Source: an uncultured Bacteroidales bacterium (GTDB lineage: Bacteria > Bacteroidota > Bacteroidia > Bacteroidales > UBA932). Taken from it: a stretch of DNA of 46,026 bases. A program made the position numbers and the translations under genes. This document shows, one piece after another, positions 1 to 8,237 of the stretch. The notes beneath the pieces were generated by a model, which saw only the letters and a list, made by a program, of their open reading frames with translations, ran no database searches and was not told the DNA's origin. The stretch is taken from assembly GCA_944323775.1 (NCBI GenBank), contig CALUTT010000008.1, forward strand, positions 1 through 46,026. Direction: 5' to 3'. Each line of letters begins with the position of its first letter. Within the stretch, counting starts at the first letter, position 1.

Positions 1-1
1 G

Positions 2-1126
2 GCCGTCAAGTATGCCAGGAAATATGTCGAGGACGTTGAATTCTATGCCGAGGACGCGGGACGCACCGACGACGAGTATCTCGCCCGTGTCGTGGAGGCC
101 GTCATCAAGGCCGGCGCCACGGTCGTGAACATCCCGGACACGACGGGCTACTGCCTGCCGTCCGAATATGCGGCCAAGATCCGCTACCTCGTCGAGCACG
201 TCGACGGCATCGACAAGGCGGTACTCTCGACCCACTGCCACAACGACCTCGGAATGGCCACTGCAAATACTGTTTCCGGCCTGCTTGCCGGTGCGGGTCA
301 GTGCGAGGTCACGATAAACGGAGTGGGCGAGAGGGCCGGCAACACCGCGCTCGAGGAGATTGCCATGATACTCCGCTGCCATTCGGACATTCCTCTGTCC
401 ACGAACGTGAACACCACCCGCATCTTTCCTGTGAGCAGGCTCGTCTCCAGCCTCATGAACATGCCTGTCCAGGCCAACAAGGCCATAGTCGGACGCAACG
501 CGTTCTCGCACTCATCCGGCATACACCAGGACGGGGTGCTCAAGGATGCTTCCACATATGAGATCATAAGCCCCAGGGATGTCGGCATCGACGACAGCCA
601 CATAGTCCTGACGGCGAGGAGCGGCCATTCAGCGCTGCGCTACAGGCTCGAGCTGCTCGGCATCAGCCTTGACGGGAAGGCTCTGGATGACTTCTACCGC
701 AGGTTCCTCGAGCTTGCCGATTCCAAGGGCGAGGTCGGCGACGACGACCTGCTCACTCTTGCCGGAGCACAGAGGAAGGAGGCCGGACACATCAGGCTGG
801 ATTACCTCCAGGTCACCAGCGGCAAGGGCCTGCGCCCGACAGCAAGCATAGGAGTCGACATAGCGGGAGAGAAGTTCGAGGCGGCTTCGCGAGGGAACGG
901 CCCGGTCGACGCCGCGATCAGCGCGCTGCGTATCATCGTCAGGCGCAAGACCCAGATCAGGGAATTCACTATCCAGAACATCACGCGCGGCTCGGACGAC
1001 GTCGGAAGGGTCCATATGGTGGTCGAATATGACGGCAGGCCGTACTACGGGTTCGGGGCCGATACTGATATAGTCACGGCTTCGGTAGAGGCTTTCATCG
1101 ACTGTCTGAACAAAATAACGCAGTAG
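2..1126 (+). CDS. leuA: 2-isopropylmalate synthase, 5' end missing (window edge)
   Basis: First committed step of leucine synthesis: acetyl-CoA plus 2-oxoisovalerate gives 2-isopropylmalate. The reading frame is open from base 2 with no stop, so the GTG at 92 is internal and the true start lies before the window. The visible 374 residues include the metal-binding HCHNDLG motif of the HMGL-like TIM barrel, the [13 protein letters not shown] signature after it, and the C-terminal LeuA dimer/regulatory domain that normally gives leucine feedback inhibition. The N-terminal HxRDG-type segment is outside the window. leuC starts 3 nt after the stop, followed by leuD and leuB, which fixes the assignment; citramalate synthase is the only realistic alternative within the family and the context argues against it. 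Confidence 0.96.
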   Translation, partial: AVKYARKYVEDVEFYAEDAGRTDDEYLARVVEAVIKAGATVVNIPDTTGYCLPSEYAAKIRYLVEHVDGIDKAVLSTHCHNDLGMATANTVSGLLAGAGQCEVTINGVGERAGNTALEEIAMILRCHSDIPLSTNVNTTRIFPVSRLVSSLMNMPVQANKAIVGRNAFSHSSGIHQDGVLKDASTYEIISPRDVGIDDSHIVLTARSGHSALRYRLELLGISLDGKALDDFYRRFLELADSKGEVGDDDLLTLAGAQRKEAGHIRLDYLQVTSGKGLRPTASIGVDIAGEKFEAASRGNGPVDAAISALRIIVRRKTQIREFTIQNITRGSDDVGRVHMVVEYDGRPYYGFGADTDIVTASVEAFIDCLNKITQ

Positions 1127-1129
1127 GCC

Positions 1130-2506
1130 ATGAATACCATTTTCGACAAGATATGGGACGCTCATGTCGTCAGAGAACTTGAAGGCGGGGAGTCCCAGCT
1201 GTACATAGACAGGCTGTACTGCCACGAAGTCACCAGTCCGCAGGCTTTCGAGGGCCTGCGCTCAAGGGGTATCGGATGCCTGCGTCCGTCCCGTGTGTTC
1301 TGCATGCCAGACCACAACATACCGACCATGGGCCAGGACAGGCCGATCGCGGACCCCGTGTCCCGGGCCCAGGTAGAGGCTCTGGAACGCAATGCAGGAG
1401 AGTTCGGCCTGGAGTATTTCGGTATCAAGGATGCGCGCAGCGGAATAGTGCATGTCGCGGGCCCGGAGCAGGGGCTTTCGCTGCCGGGGATGACCATAGT
1501 GTGCGGTGACTCCCATACGTCCACCCACGGTGCTGTCGGCTCGATCGCTTTCGGAATCGGCACGAGCGAGGTGGAGATGGTCCTTGCCAGCCAGTGCCTC
1601 CTGCAGCAGAAGCCGCGTACCATGCGCATACGCATTGACGGGAAGCTCGGCCGCGCTGTCACGGCAAAGGACCTGGCCCTGTATCTTATGATGAGGCTCA
1701 CGACTTCAGGAGCCACCGGATATTTTGTCGAATATGCCGGCTCTGCCGTAGAGTCGCTTTCGATGGAGGGACGGCTCACCCTGTGCAACCTTTCGATCGA
1801 GATGGGGGCGCGCGGAGGCATGGTCGCCCCTGACGAGAAGACTTTCTCGTATCTCAAGGGCAGGCCATACGCCCCGAAGGGAGAGGAGTGGGACAGGGCA
1901 GTCGCATACTGGAGGACTCTGCGCAGCGGCGATGACGCCGTGTTCGACAGGGAGGTCAGCTTTGATGCTTCGGATATCGTACCGATGGTCACCTACGGCA
2001 CCAATCCAGGCATGGGCGTCGGCATTGACGGCGTGATTCCGGACGACGCGCCGGCGGCGGCGCTGGAATATATGGGATTCTCTCCCGGCGAGAGGATGCT
2101 CGGCAAGAAAGTGGACTATGTGTTCCTTGGAGCCTGCACCAACGGGCGCATCGAGGATTTCAGAGCCTTTGCCTCGATCGTGCGCGGCCGTCACAAGGCT
2201 GCCGGAATCACTGCCTGGCTTGTCCCCGGATCATGGCAGGTGAGGGCGCAGGTAGAGAGGGAAGGTCTTGACAGGGTGCTGCGCGATGCCGGATTCGAGC
2301 TGCGGGAGCCTGGATGCTCGGCATGTCTGGCGATGAACGAGGACAAGGTCCCTGCCGGCAAATACGCCGTCTCCACCAGCAACCGCAACTTCGAGGGCCG
2401 TCAGGGCCGGCTGTCGCGGACTATCCTGGCCAGCCCCCTTACCGCCGCTGCGGCTGCGGTCACGGGAGTGCTGACCGACCCGAGGGACCTTTTGCAGGAG
2501 GAATAG
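1130..2506 (+). CDS. leuC: 3-isopropylmalate dehydratase large subunit
   Basis: Aconitase-family large subunit that isomerises 2- to 3-isopropylmalate with LeuD. It has 458 residues, normal for the family. The three [4Fe-4S] ligand cysteines are visible: Cys336 in FLGACTNGR, and Cys396 and Cys399 in [10 protein letters not shown]. The GDSHTSTHG motif (about 126-134) is the usual aconitase-type substrate-binding segment. ATG start 3 nt after leuA and 3 nt before leuD, so translation is probably coupled along the operon. Cytoplasmic and, through its cluster, oxygen-sensitive as known for the family. Confidence 0.97.
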   Translation: MNTIFDKIWDAHVVRELEGGESQLYIDRLYCHEVTSPQAFEGLRSRGIGCLRPSRVFCMPDHNIPTMGQDRPIADPVSRAQVEALERNAGEFGLEYFGIKDARSGIVHVAGPEQGLSLPGMTIVCGDSHTSTHGAVGSIAFGIGTSEVEMVLASQCLLQQKPRTMRIRIDGKLGRAVTAKDLALYLMMRLTTSGATGYFVEYAGSAVESLSMEGRLTLCNLSIEMGARGGMVAPDEKTFSYLKGRPYAPKGEEWDRAVAYWRTLRSGDDAVFDREVSFDASDIVPMVTYGTNPGMGVGIDGVIPDDAPAAALEYMGFSPGERMLGKKVDYVFLGACTNGRIEDFRAFASIVRGRHKAAGITAWLVPGSWQVRAQVEREGLDRVLRDAGFELREPGCSACLAMNEDKVPAGKYAVSTSNRNFEGRQGRLSRTILASPLTAAAAAVTGVLTDPRDLLQEE

Positions 2507-2509
2507 CTT

Positions 2510-3115
2510 ATGAAACGCAGGTTTGACATTATCGAGAGCTGCTGTGTGCCTCTCAGAATTGACAACATAGACACGGACCAGATAATCCCGGCCCGCTTCC
2601 TGAAGGCTACGACGCGCGACGAGGGCTTCTTCGGGGAGAATCTGTTCCGCGACTGGCGCTACAATGCCGACGGGACGCTCCGCGAGGGTTTTGTGCTCAA
2701 TGATCCTCTCTACAGCGGCTGCGTGTTGGTGGCCGGGAAGAATTTCGGCTGCGGGTCGAGCCGCGAGCATGCTGCATGGGCTCTGTCCGGCTACGGGTTC
2801 AGGGTAGTGATAGCCCCTTCGTTCGCCGACATACACCGCAACAACGAGCTGAACAGTTTCGTGCTGCCTGTGGAAGTGAGCGGGGAGTTCGTGGAGAGTC
2901 TGTTCGACAGCATACGGAAGGACCCTGCGACCAGGGTCAGGGTTGACATCTCGGCTCAGACGGTCACTGACCTTTCGGACGGCAGGACGGAGAGTTTCCC
3001 GCTGAACGCCTACAAGAAATATTGCCTTATGAACGGGCTTGACGACATAGACTTCCTGCTTGAAAGGAAGGACCTTATCGAGAAATACGAAAACGAAAGA
3101 TGGAACTCAAGATAG
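2510..3115 (+). CDS. leuD: 3-isopropylmalate dehydratase small subunit
   Basis: Swivel-domain partner of LeuC. The 201 residues match the bacterial LeuD length. The N-terminal [14 protein letters not shown] segment and the GCGSSREHA motif (80-88) are diagnostic; the latter contributes to substrate specificity at the shared active site. The 3' end overlaps the start of leuB by 16 nt in another frame, which suggests translational coupling. Confidence 0.97.
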   Translation: MKRRFDIIESCCVPLRIDNIDTDQIIPARFLKATTRDEGFFGENLFRDWRYNADGTLREGFVLNDPLYSGCVLVAGKNFGCGSSREHAAWALSGYGFRVVIAPSFADIHRNNELNSFVLPVEVSGEFVESLFDSIRKDPATRVRVDISAQTVTDLSDGRTESFPLNAYKKYCLMNGLDDIDFLLERKDLIEKYENERWNSR

Positions 3116-4173
3116 CCATACTGCCGGGTGACGGAATCGGCCCGGAGGTCATCGCCCAGGCCGTCAAGGCGGTCGAGGCCGTATGCCGCCGTTTCGGGCA
3201 CACCCTCTCGTCAGCTAGCGCTCCTGTCGGGGCCTGCGCCATAGACGAGTTCGGGGATCCCTTCCCCGAGTCGACTTTCAGTCTCTGCTCCCGGAGCGAT
3301 GCGGTGCTTTTCGGAGCCGTGGGTGACCCGCGCTACGACAATGACCCTTCGGCCCCGGTGCGTCCCGAGCAGGGCCTGCTGCAGATGCGCAGCAGACTCG
3401 GCCTGTACGCCAACATACGTCCTGTCAGGACATGGCCCTCGCTGCTCGACCGTTCTCCGCTGAGGGCTGAAATCGCGAGGGACGTTGATTTCGTCTGTGT
3501 CAGGGAACTGACCGGAGGGATGTATTTCGGCGAGAAGGGGAGGCGTGACGGTTCTGACACGGCGTATGACACCAATGTCTACAGCCGCTCCGAGGTGCAG
3601 CGCATACTTGACTATGCGTTCCGCCTGGCCCGGATGCGCGGCCATCACCTTACCGTGGTGGACAAGGCGAATGTCCTCGAGACCTCGAGGCTCTGGCGGC
3701 AGGTCGCGATGGAGATGGAGAAGTCCTACCCCGATGTGCACACCGACTACATGTATGTGGACAATGCTGCGATGAGGCTGGTCTGCGACCCGCGTTTCTT
3801 TGACGTGCTGGTCACTGAGAACACCTTCGGTGACATCCTCACCGACGAGGCGAGCTGCATCCCCGGTTCCATGGGCCTGCTTGCGTCGGCTTCCGTGGGC
3901 GGGCGTACCGCTGTCTATGAGCCGATACACGGATCATACCCGCAGGCTGCAGGCAAGAACACGGCCAATCCCATGGCGGCGATACTGTCGGCGGCCATGA
4001 TGTTCGAATACACGTTCGGACTCTCTGGCGAGGCCGAGGCCATACGCTCTGCCGTCGCCCTGTGTCTTGAGAACGGAGTCGTGACATCCGACCTTGCCGC
4101 CGGGGAGAATGCATGTTCGACCTCGGATGTGGGTGACTGCGTCGCTGAATACATAATGAAAGGAACAATCTAA
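3100..4173 (+). CDS. leuB: 3-isopropylmalate dehydrogenase
   Basis: NAD-dependent oxidative decarboxylation of 3-isopropylmalate to 2-oxoisocaproate. The 357 residues start with the GDGIGPEV motif of the isocitrate/isopropylmalate dehydrogenase family. [22 protein letters not shown] and [11 protein letters not shown] are the substrate, metal and catalytic segments expected for LeuB, and [14 protein letters not shown] is the cofactor-loop region. The ATG lies inside the 3' end of leuD (16-nt overlap). Isocitrate dehydrogenase or tartrate dehydrogenase are excluded by the leuACD context. Confidence 0.97.
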   Translation: MELKIAILPGDGIGPEVIAQAVKAVEAVCRRFGHTLSSASAPVGACAIDEFGDPFPESTFSLCSRSDAVLFGAVGDPRYDNDPSAPVRPEQGLLQMRSRLGLYANIRPVRTWPSLLDRSPLRAEIARDVDFVCVRELTGGMYFGEKGRRDGSDTAYDTNVYSRSEVQRILDYAFRLARMRGHHLTVVDKANVLETSRLWRQVAMEMEKSYPDVHTDYMYVDNAAMRLVCDPRFFDVLVTENTFGDILTDEASCIPGSMGLLASASVGGRTAVYEPIHGSYPQAAGKNTANPMAAILSAAMMFEYTFGLSGEAEAIRSAVALCLENGVVTSDLAAGENACSTSDVGDCVAEYIMKGTI

Positions 4174-4185
4174 CACTTGAAAGAT

Positions 4186-5223
4186 ATGCAGAATTTGGAC
4201 TGGTCAAACTTGGGATTTGTCTACAGGAAGACAAACGCGATTATCGTAAGCAGGTTCCGTGACGGGCAGTGGACTTCGCCCGAGGTATGCTCAGACTTCG
4301 ATTTCCATTTCAATGCCTTTGCCGGTGTGTTCCATTACGGCAACTCATGCTTCGAGGGGCTCAAGGCTTTCCGCGGGGCTGACGGAAAGGTGCGTATTTT
4401 CCGTCCCGACGAAAACGCCCGCAGGCTTGCGCGCAGTGCCAAGAGGCTTGGCATGGCCGCACCCTCTGAAGATCTTTTCATACGCATGTGCTGCATGTGC
4501 GTGTCGGAGAACATCGACTTCCTGCCGCCTTTCGGATACAATGCCTCGATGTATATCAGGCCGGTGCTCGAAGGGTCGAATCCCGATATCGGCATCAACT
4601 CTTCGAAGGAGGTGGTTTTCGCCGTGATGTGCGTTCCTGTCGGCAACTACTCCAAGGCCGGCAGTCTCTCGCCGGTCAGGGCAGTGATTTCACGCAACTA
4701 CGACAGGGCGGCCCCGAACGGCACCGGGTCATTCAAGATTGCTGCGAACTACGCCGTTTCCCTGTATCCATATAATCTTGCGCACTCGATCGGATATACG
4801 GAACTCCTCTTCCTCGATCCCGCGACCAAGACAAAGGTTGACGAGTTCGGTTCTTCGAACTTCATCGGAATCAGGGGGAACAGTTTCGTGACCCCTCTGT
4901 CCGACAGCGTTCTCCCGTCCATTACCAACAAGTCCCTCCAGACTATAGCCGCCGACATGGGGATGAGTGTCGAGAAAAGGGCGGTTCCCGTTGAGGAACT
5001 CGCGGAGTTCGACGAGGTTGACGCGTGCGGAACGGCAGTAGTCATCACCCCGATACGCTCGATTGACGACAAACCGGCTCTCGAAGCTCCGGAAGTGACC
5101 CGCACCTACGAGATTCCTGTCGGCGATTCCTGTGGGAAAGTCAGCCGCAGGCTATACGAGACTATTCGGGGAATCCAGAACGGCGAGATAGAAGACTCTC
5201 ATGACTGGTGCCTTGTGCTGTAG
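4186..5223 (+). CDS. ilvE: Branched-chain amino acid aminotransferase
   Basis: PLP enzyme that transfers the amino group from glutamate to the 2-oxo acids of leucine, isoleucine and valine, the last step after LeuB. I chose ATG 4186 (MQNLDWSNLG), giving 345 residues; an in-frame TTG at 4177 is possible but only 3 nt behind the leuB stop. The Schiff-base lysine is Lys184 in GTGSFKIAANYA, and VDEFGSSNFIGI is the class-IV aminotransferase segment. Fold-type IV, cytoplasmic. It lies in the operon immediately after leuB and before metX. Confidence 0.96.
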   Translation: MQNLDWSNLGFVYRKTNAIIVSRFRDGQWTSPEVCSDFDFHFNAFAGVFHYGNSCFEGLKAFRGADGKVRIFRPDENARRLARSAKRLGMAAPSEDLFIRMCCMCVSENIDFLPPFGYNASMYIRPVLEGSNPDIGINSSKEVVFAVMCVPVGNYSKAGSLSPVRAVISRNYDRAAPNGTGSFKIAANYAVSLYPYNLAHSIGYTELLFLDPATKTKVDEFGSSNFIGIRGNSFVTPLSDSVLPSITNKSLQTIAADMGMSVEKRAVPVEELAEFDEVDACGTAVVITPIRSIDDKPALEAPEVTRTYEIPVGDSCGKVSRRLYETIRGIQNGEIEDSHDWCLVL

Positions 5224-5244
5224 CCATCCTGCGATGAACCTGAG

Positions 5245-6279
5245 ATGAAAGAAAACAGACTGCACATAGACAGGCCTTTTGAATTCGAATCCGGAGAGAG
5301 CCTGCCTTCACTTGACCTTGTGTACCATACTTCCGACCGCCCCTACCGCAAGGGCGAGCCCGTCCTTTGGATCTGCCATGCGCTTACAGGCAATTCGGAT
5401 CCGTCTGACTGGTGGCCCGGGATGGTAGGTCCGGGCAAGCTCCTGGACACCGACAGGTACTATGTCGTGTGTGCCGGCATGCTCTGCTCTCCCTACGGCC
5501 CGAGCAGCCCGGCGAGCATCAATCCGGAGACGGGAAGACCTTACATGCTCGATTTCCCCCGGACGACGGTGCGCGACATGGTGCGTGCCGAGATACTTGT
5601 CAGGGAGCATCTCGGAATAGAGAGGATTGATCTGATGGTGGGACCGTCGATAGGTGGGTTTCAGGCATTGGAATGGGCTGTAATGGAGCCGGAGCGCATC
5701 TTGAATGTCGTGTTCCTTGCGACTGCGACGAGGGTTTCTCCTTTCATGACGGCCTTCAATGAATCTCAGAGGATGGCCCTTCTTGCCGACCCGAGCTTCC
5801 TGCAGGCGGAGGACCTTTCCGGAGGAAGGAAGGGGCTTGCCTGCGCCCGCTCGATTGCACTGCTTTCTTACCGCACGTTCGACGGCTACAACCTGACTCA
5901 GGAGGAGAAGGATCCCGACACGCTGTTTGCCGACCGGGCCGGCTCATATCAGAGATATCAGGGCAAGAAGCTGGTGGACAGGTTCGATGCGTACTGCTAC
6001 TGGTACCTTACCAAGGCCCTCGACAGCCAGAACATCGGAAGGGGCAGGGGAGGTGTCGGGAAGGCGCTTGACCTGATTCGCGCGAAGAGCCATGTGATCA
6101 GCATCGACAGTGACATGCTCTTCCCCCCTTCGCACGGCAGGGCTACGGCGGCTGCGATACGCGGAGCCGATTATCACGAGCTCAGCTCGCTGTTCGGGCA
6201 TGACGGCTTTCTGGTGGAGAACGACGCCCTGCGCTCGATCATGGAGCCGATAGTGCTCGAGGCCATGAAGCAGGGCTGA
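5245..6279 (+). CDS. metX: Homoserine O-acetyltransferase-type alpha/beta-hydrolase
   Basis: Activates homoserine with an acyl-CoA (acetyl in most of the family) for methionine synthesis. 344 residues. Nucleophile Ser135 lies in GPSIGGFQALEW, with Asp290 in SIDSDMLFPP and His319 in LFGHDGFLVE completing a Ser-Asp-His triad. The oxyanion region HALTGNSD is near residue 45, and the PYGPSSPASINPETG segment is typical of MetX. It starts 21 nt after ilvE and ends 6 nt before the convergent M64 peptidase gene. Being last in a leucine operon is unusual, as metX often sits with metY. Acetyl versus succinyl specificity cannot be settled by reading. Confidence 0.92.
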   Translation: MKENRLHIDRPFEFESGESLPSLDLVYHTSDRPYRKGEPVLWICHALTGNSDPSDWWPGMVGPGKLLDTDRYYVVCAGMLCSPYGPSSPASINPETGRPYMLDFPRTTVRDMVRAEILVREHLGIERIDLMVGPSIGGFQALEWAVMEPERILNVVFLATATRVSPFMTAFNESQRMALLADPSFLQAEDLSGGRKGLACARSIALLSYRTFDGYNLTQEEKDPDTLFADRAGSYQRYQGKKLVDRFDAYCYWYLTKALDSQNIGRGRGGVGKALDLIRAKSHVISIDSDMLFPPSHGRATAAAIRGADYHELSSLFGHDGFLVENDALRSIMEPIVLEAMKQG

Positions 6280-6285
6280 GACAGT

Positions 6286-7629
6286 CTACTCGGTGTAGAA
6301 CTCTATCATTCTCATTATCGCCCTCTGGCATACCGGGCAGAATTCCGGCGCAGTGTTGGTCTTCATCCTGCAGTCCGGGAAGGCTCTGTATGCACCCTTG
6401 GACATGTAGCCTGCGCCCTCGTAGACTCCTATGAAGTCCCTGCGTACTTTCATGGCGGCATCCTCATTTCCGTCCGCTATCGTTTCCCACAGCACTCTGT
6501 CTTCTACGGGCGGAGTCGGGATTGCCGTATCTTCGGGGAGCATGTCCTTCCATTTTGAGCCGAAGTCGGCGAGGGTGCTGATGTTCTGTTCCCAGGGCTC
6601 CACGTCGGGATAGTAGTAGGGCGAGTACATGTCGTCGTAGTAGTATTCGTCGGCGAGCCCGGCAAAACTGTGCCCGAATTCATGTACCACCACCGGCTCG
6701 AACGCGGCGTGGCGGGACGTTGTCAGCGTATAGAAGTTGTAGATGCCTCCGCCTCCGTAGGTCTGGGTGTTGGCAAGTATTATCAGATGCTCATAGGGGA
6801 TGCCGCACAGCCTGTCGGCGATGTTCCCGACCTTGCGGGTGGTCAGGTAGCGGTCCATATGGAAGGTGCTGAAGTTCGACTGCAGCGCCGTGTTCCTCCA
6901 CTCTCCCTGCAAGGGCACGCTGACCCCGCTGTCCTCCGATTCCAGGGCGACGGCTACGAAGTTGAACCTGTCCCGGAAGGTCTTGAACGGCTCGTGCGAG
7001 AGTATGGCGTCAACCGCCTTCTGTGCATGGCTGTAGAACAGCTCCTTCTCGTCCGCGGTGTAGCCTTCCGCGACTATGGCTACGTCGATGCAGTCCTCGG
7101 CGCTTCCGCTCTTCAGAATGTATCTGTATTCCGCGTCTGCGGGGCCGGGCCTGCGTATGAGGATTTCGCTGGGATCGATTGTCTGCTCAAACGTGGCGCA
7201 TACTTTCCCGTGTGTGTCGAACAGCCTGACCCGCAGGAGAGCCTCCCTTGACGGGAAAGGCATCAGCAGCACGTTTTCGAATGCCTGGCGGGAAACCGTG
7301 GCCTCTTCGGTGGTCTGCCATTCCTGGAACAGGGTCGAGAAGCTGCCGGCATATATGGTCCTGCCGTCCTGCTTGTCCACGAGTTCGAACTGACCGTTTC
7401 CTCTCAGAGGGAGCTGGTCGAGCCTGTGCCTGCGGCCGGCCCAGCCGGGGAAGGAATACATGTCGTCGAGATAGATCGCCTGGCTGCCGCTGTCACCGGC
7501 GAATATGCAGTCCACCCTGAGCGTGCTGTCGCGGAAGCAGTCGCTGAATTTGACATCCTGCCCGCTGAGGGCGAGTGCGGGGCACAGGCTCAGAGCGAGC
7601 AGCAGTGCCGATATTGCGCCAACTTTCAT
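6286..7629 (-). CDS. Secreted M64-family metallopeptidase (IgA-peptidase-like)
   Basis: 447 residues with a signal peptide (about 1-23, hydrophobic core followed by ALSGQ). The N-terminal beta-rich region (about 25-160) matches the M64 N-terminal domain, and the catalytic domain follows. The zinc motif HEFGH is at 316-320 within HEFGHSFAGLADEY, which is characteristic of peptidase M64; Glu317 is the expected base. A tyrosine-rich stretch (YYYDDMYSPYYY) follows it. Named after Clostridium IgA protease, but most Bacteroidales homologues have no proven substrate, so host IgA cleavage is only a possibility. Periplasmic or surface-exposed. Monocistronic, divergent from the BlaI operon and convergent with metX. 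Confidence 0.88.
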   Translation of the reverse strand: MKVGAISALLLALSLCPALALSGQDVKFSDCFRDSTLRVDCIFAGDSGSQAIYLDDMYSFPGWAGRRHRLDQLPLRGNGQFELVDKQDGRTIYAGSFSTLFQEWQTTEEATVSRQAFENVLLMPFPSREALLRVRLFDTHGKVCATFEQTIDPSEILIRRPGPADAEYRYILKSGSAEDCIDVAIVAEGYTADEKELFYSHAQKAVDAILSHEPFKTFRDRFNFVAVALESEDSGVSVPLQGEWRNTALQSNFSTFHMDRYLTTRKVGNIADRLCGIPYEHLIILANTQTYGGGGIYNFYTLTTSRHAAFEPVVVHEFGHSFAGLADEYYYDDMYSPYYYPDVEPWEQNISTLADFGSKWKDMLPEDTAIPTPPVEDRVLWETIADGNEDAAMKVRRDFIGVYEGAGYMSKGAYRAFPDCRMKTNTAPEFCPVCQRAIMRMIEFYTE

Positions 7630-7657
7630 GATTTCTGTGATTTGTCTGCAAATATTG

Positions 7658-7665
7658 CAAAAATA
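7658..7665 (-). promoter_or_regulatory. -7 promoter element for the M64 peptidase gene
   Basis: On the minus strand this reads TATTTTTG, a match to the Bacteroidota -7 consensus TAnnTTTG, 28 nt upstream of the M64 start codon. I see no good TTTG -33 box at the usual distance, so confidence is moderate. Confidence 0.4.
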
Positions 7666-7694
7666 TCCGAAAATGATAAACTATATTTTTCGTT

Positions 7695-7719
7695 TATAAA
7701 CTAATAATTTAGTTGTATA
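7695..7719. repeat. Dyad overlapping the blaI-like promoter (candidate operator)
   Basis: Inverted repeat TATAAACTAA (7695-7704) / TTAGTTGTATA (7709-7719) with a 4-nt centre TAAT; the inner arms AACTAA/TTAGTT are perfect and one extra G interrupts the outer right arm. It covers the TTG at the -33 position of the promoter in front of the BlaI-type repressor gene. BlaI/MecI-family repressors are known to bind dyads in their own promoters, so this is the best candidate autoregulatory operator in the gap. Binding is inferred. Confidence 0.45.
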
Positions 7720-7743
7720 ATTAAAAAAATAGTTTTACTTTTG
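7713..7743 (+). promoter_or_regulatory. Promoter of the BlaI-M56 operon
   Basis: TTG (7713-7715), 20-nt spacer, then TACTTTTG (7736-7743), matching the Bacteroidota -33/-7 arrangement. Transcription would start near 7750, leaving a leader of about 90 nt before the ATG at 7842. Confidence 0.6.
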
Positions 7744-7752
7744 TGCCGAGGG

Positions 7753-7804
7753 GGCGGAGTCGAGCCTGAGATGCCCTTCGTTGCGGAGCATTCAGGAACT
7801 CGCC
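7753..7804 (+). promoter_or_regulatory. Structured 5' leader upstream of the BlaI-type gene
   Basis: The predicted leader can fold into one long interrupted stem: GGCGGAGT (7753-7760) with ACTCGCC (7798-7804), and inside it CCTGAGATGC (7765-7774) with GCATTCAGG (7788-7796), each helix with a single bulge. It ends 37 nt before the start codon and has no T-tract, so it is not a simple terminator. It could affect mRNA stability or translation; I do not recognise a riboswitch class. Confidence 0.35.
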
Positions 7805-7841
7805 TCACCATCACAAGTTAAACCGAAAGGCAAGATCAAAT

Positions 7842-8225
7842 ATGGGTGAAACGGTAAAGAACAGGACTCATGAACTTACGAGGGCGGAACTGGAAATAAT
7901 GCAGGTCCTCTGGAAGAGGGGCAAGGCCTTTGTCCATGACATAATCGGGGAACTCCCGGAGCCTAAGCCGGCATACAATACTGTCTCGACGATAGTGCGC
8001 ATACTCGAGAACAAGGGCTTTGTGTCGCACAAGGCTTACGGCAGGACATACGAGTATTACCCTGCCGTAAGCAAGGGGGAATACACGCAGGTCTACATGC
8101 GCAATGTCCTGGACAACTTCTTCGACGGCTCGGTGAGCCAGATGGTCAACTTCTTCTCCTCCAGGAAGTCTATTTCGGTCGAGGAGACTGACGAGATACT
8201 CAGGATAATGAATTCGGGCAAATAG
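7842..8225 (+). CDS. BlaI/MecI-family transcriptional repressor
   Basis: 127 residues, the usual family length. The winged-helix DNA-binding domain covers about residues 10-80 (LTRAELEIMQVLWKRG, then the recognition region PAYNTVSTIVRILENKGFV and wing GRTYEYYP). The C-terminal helices (about 83-127) form the dimerisation region, with NVLDNFFDGSVSQMV where the family is cleaved to end repression. The M56 protease gene follows after 12 nt, the standard repressor-sensor pair. In Bacteroidota such pairs often control envelope genes other than beta-lactamases, and no beta-lactamase is present here; the likely targets are this operon and perhaps the receptor genes behind it. Confidence 0.93.
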   Translation: MGETVKNRTHELTRAELEIMQVLWKRGKAFVHDIIGELPEPKPAYNTVSTIVRILENKGFVSHKAYGRTYEYYPAVSKGEYTQVYMRNVLDNFFDGSVSQMVNFFSSRKSISVEETDEILRIMNSGK

Positions 8226-8237
8226 TGTGCATGAGTC

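Noticed and set aside
92-1126. GTG at 92 as the leuA start
   Set aside because: The frame is open back to base 2 and the protein would lack half of the catalytic barrel.
4177-4185. TTG start for ilvE
   Set aside because: The ATG at 4186 gives the family's usual N-terminus (MQNLDWSNLG) and is a better initiation codon.
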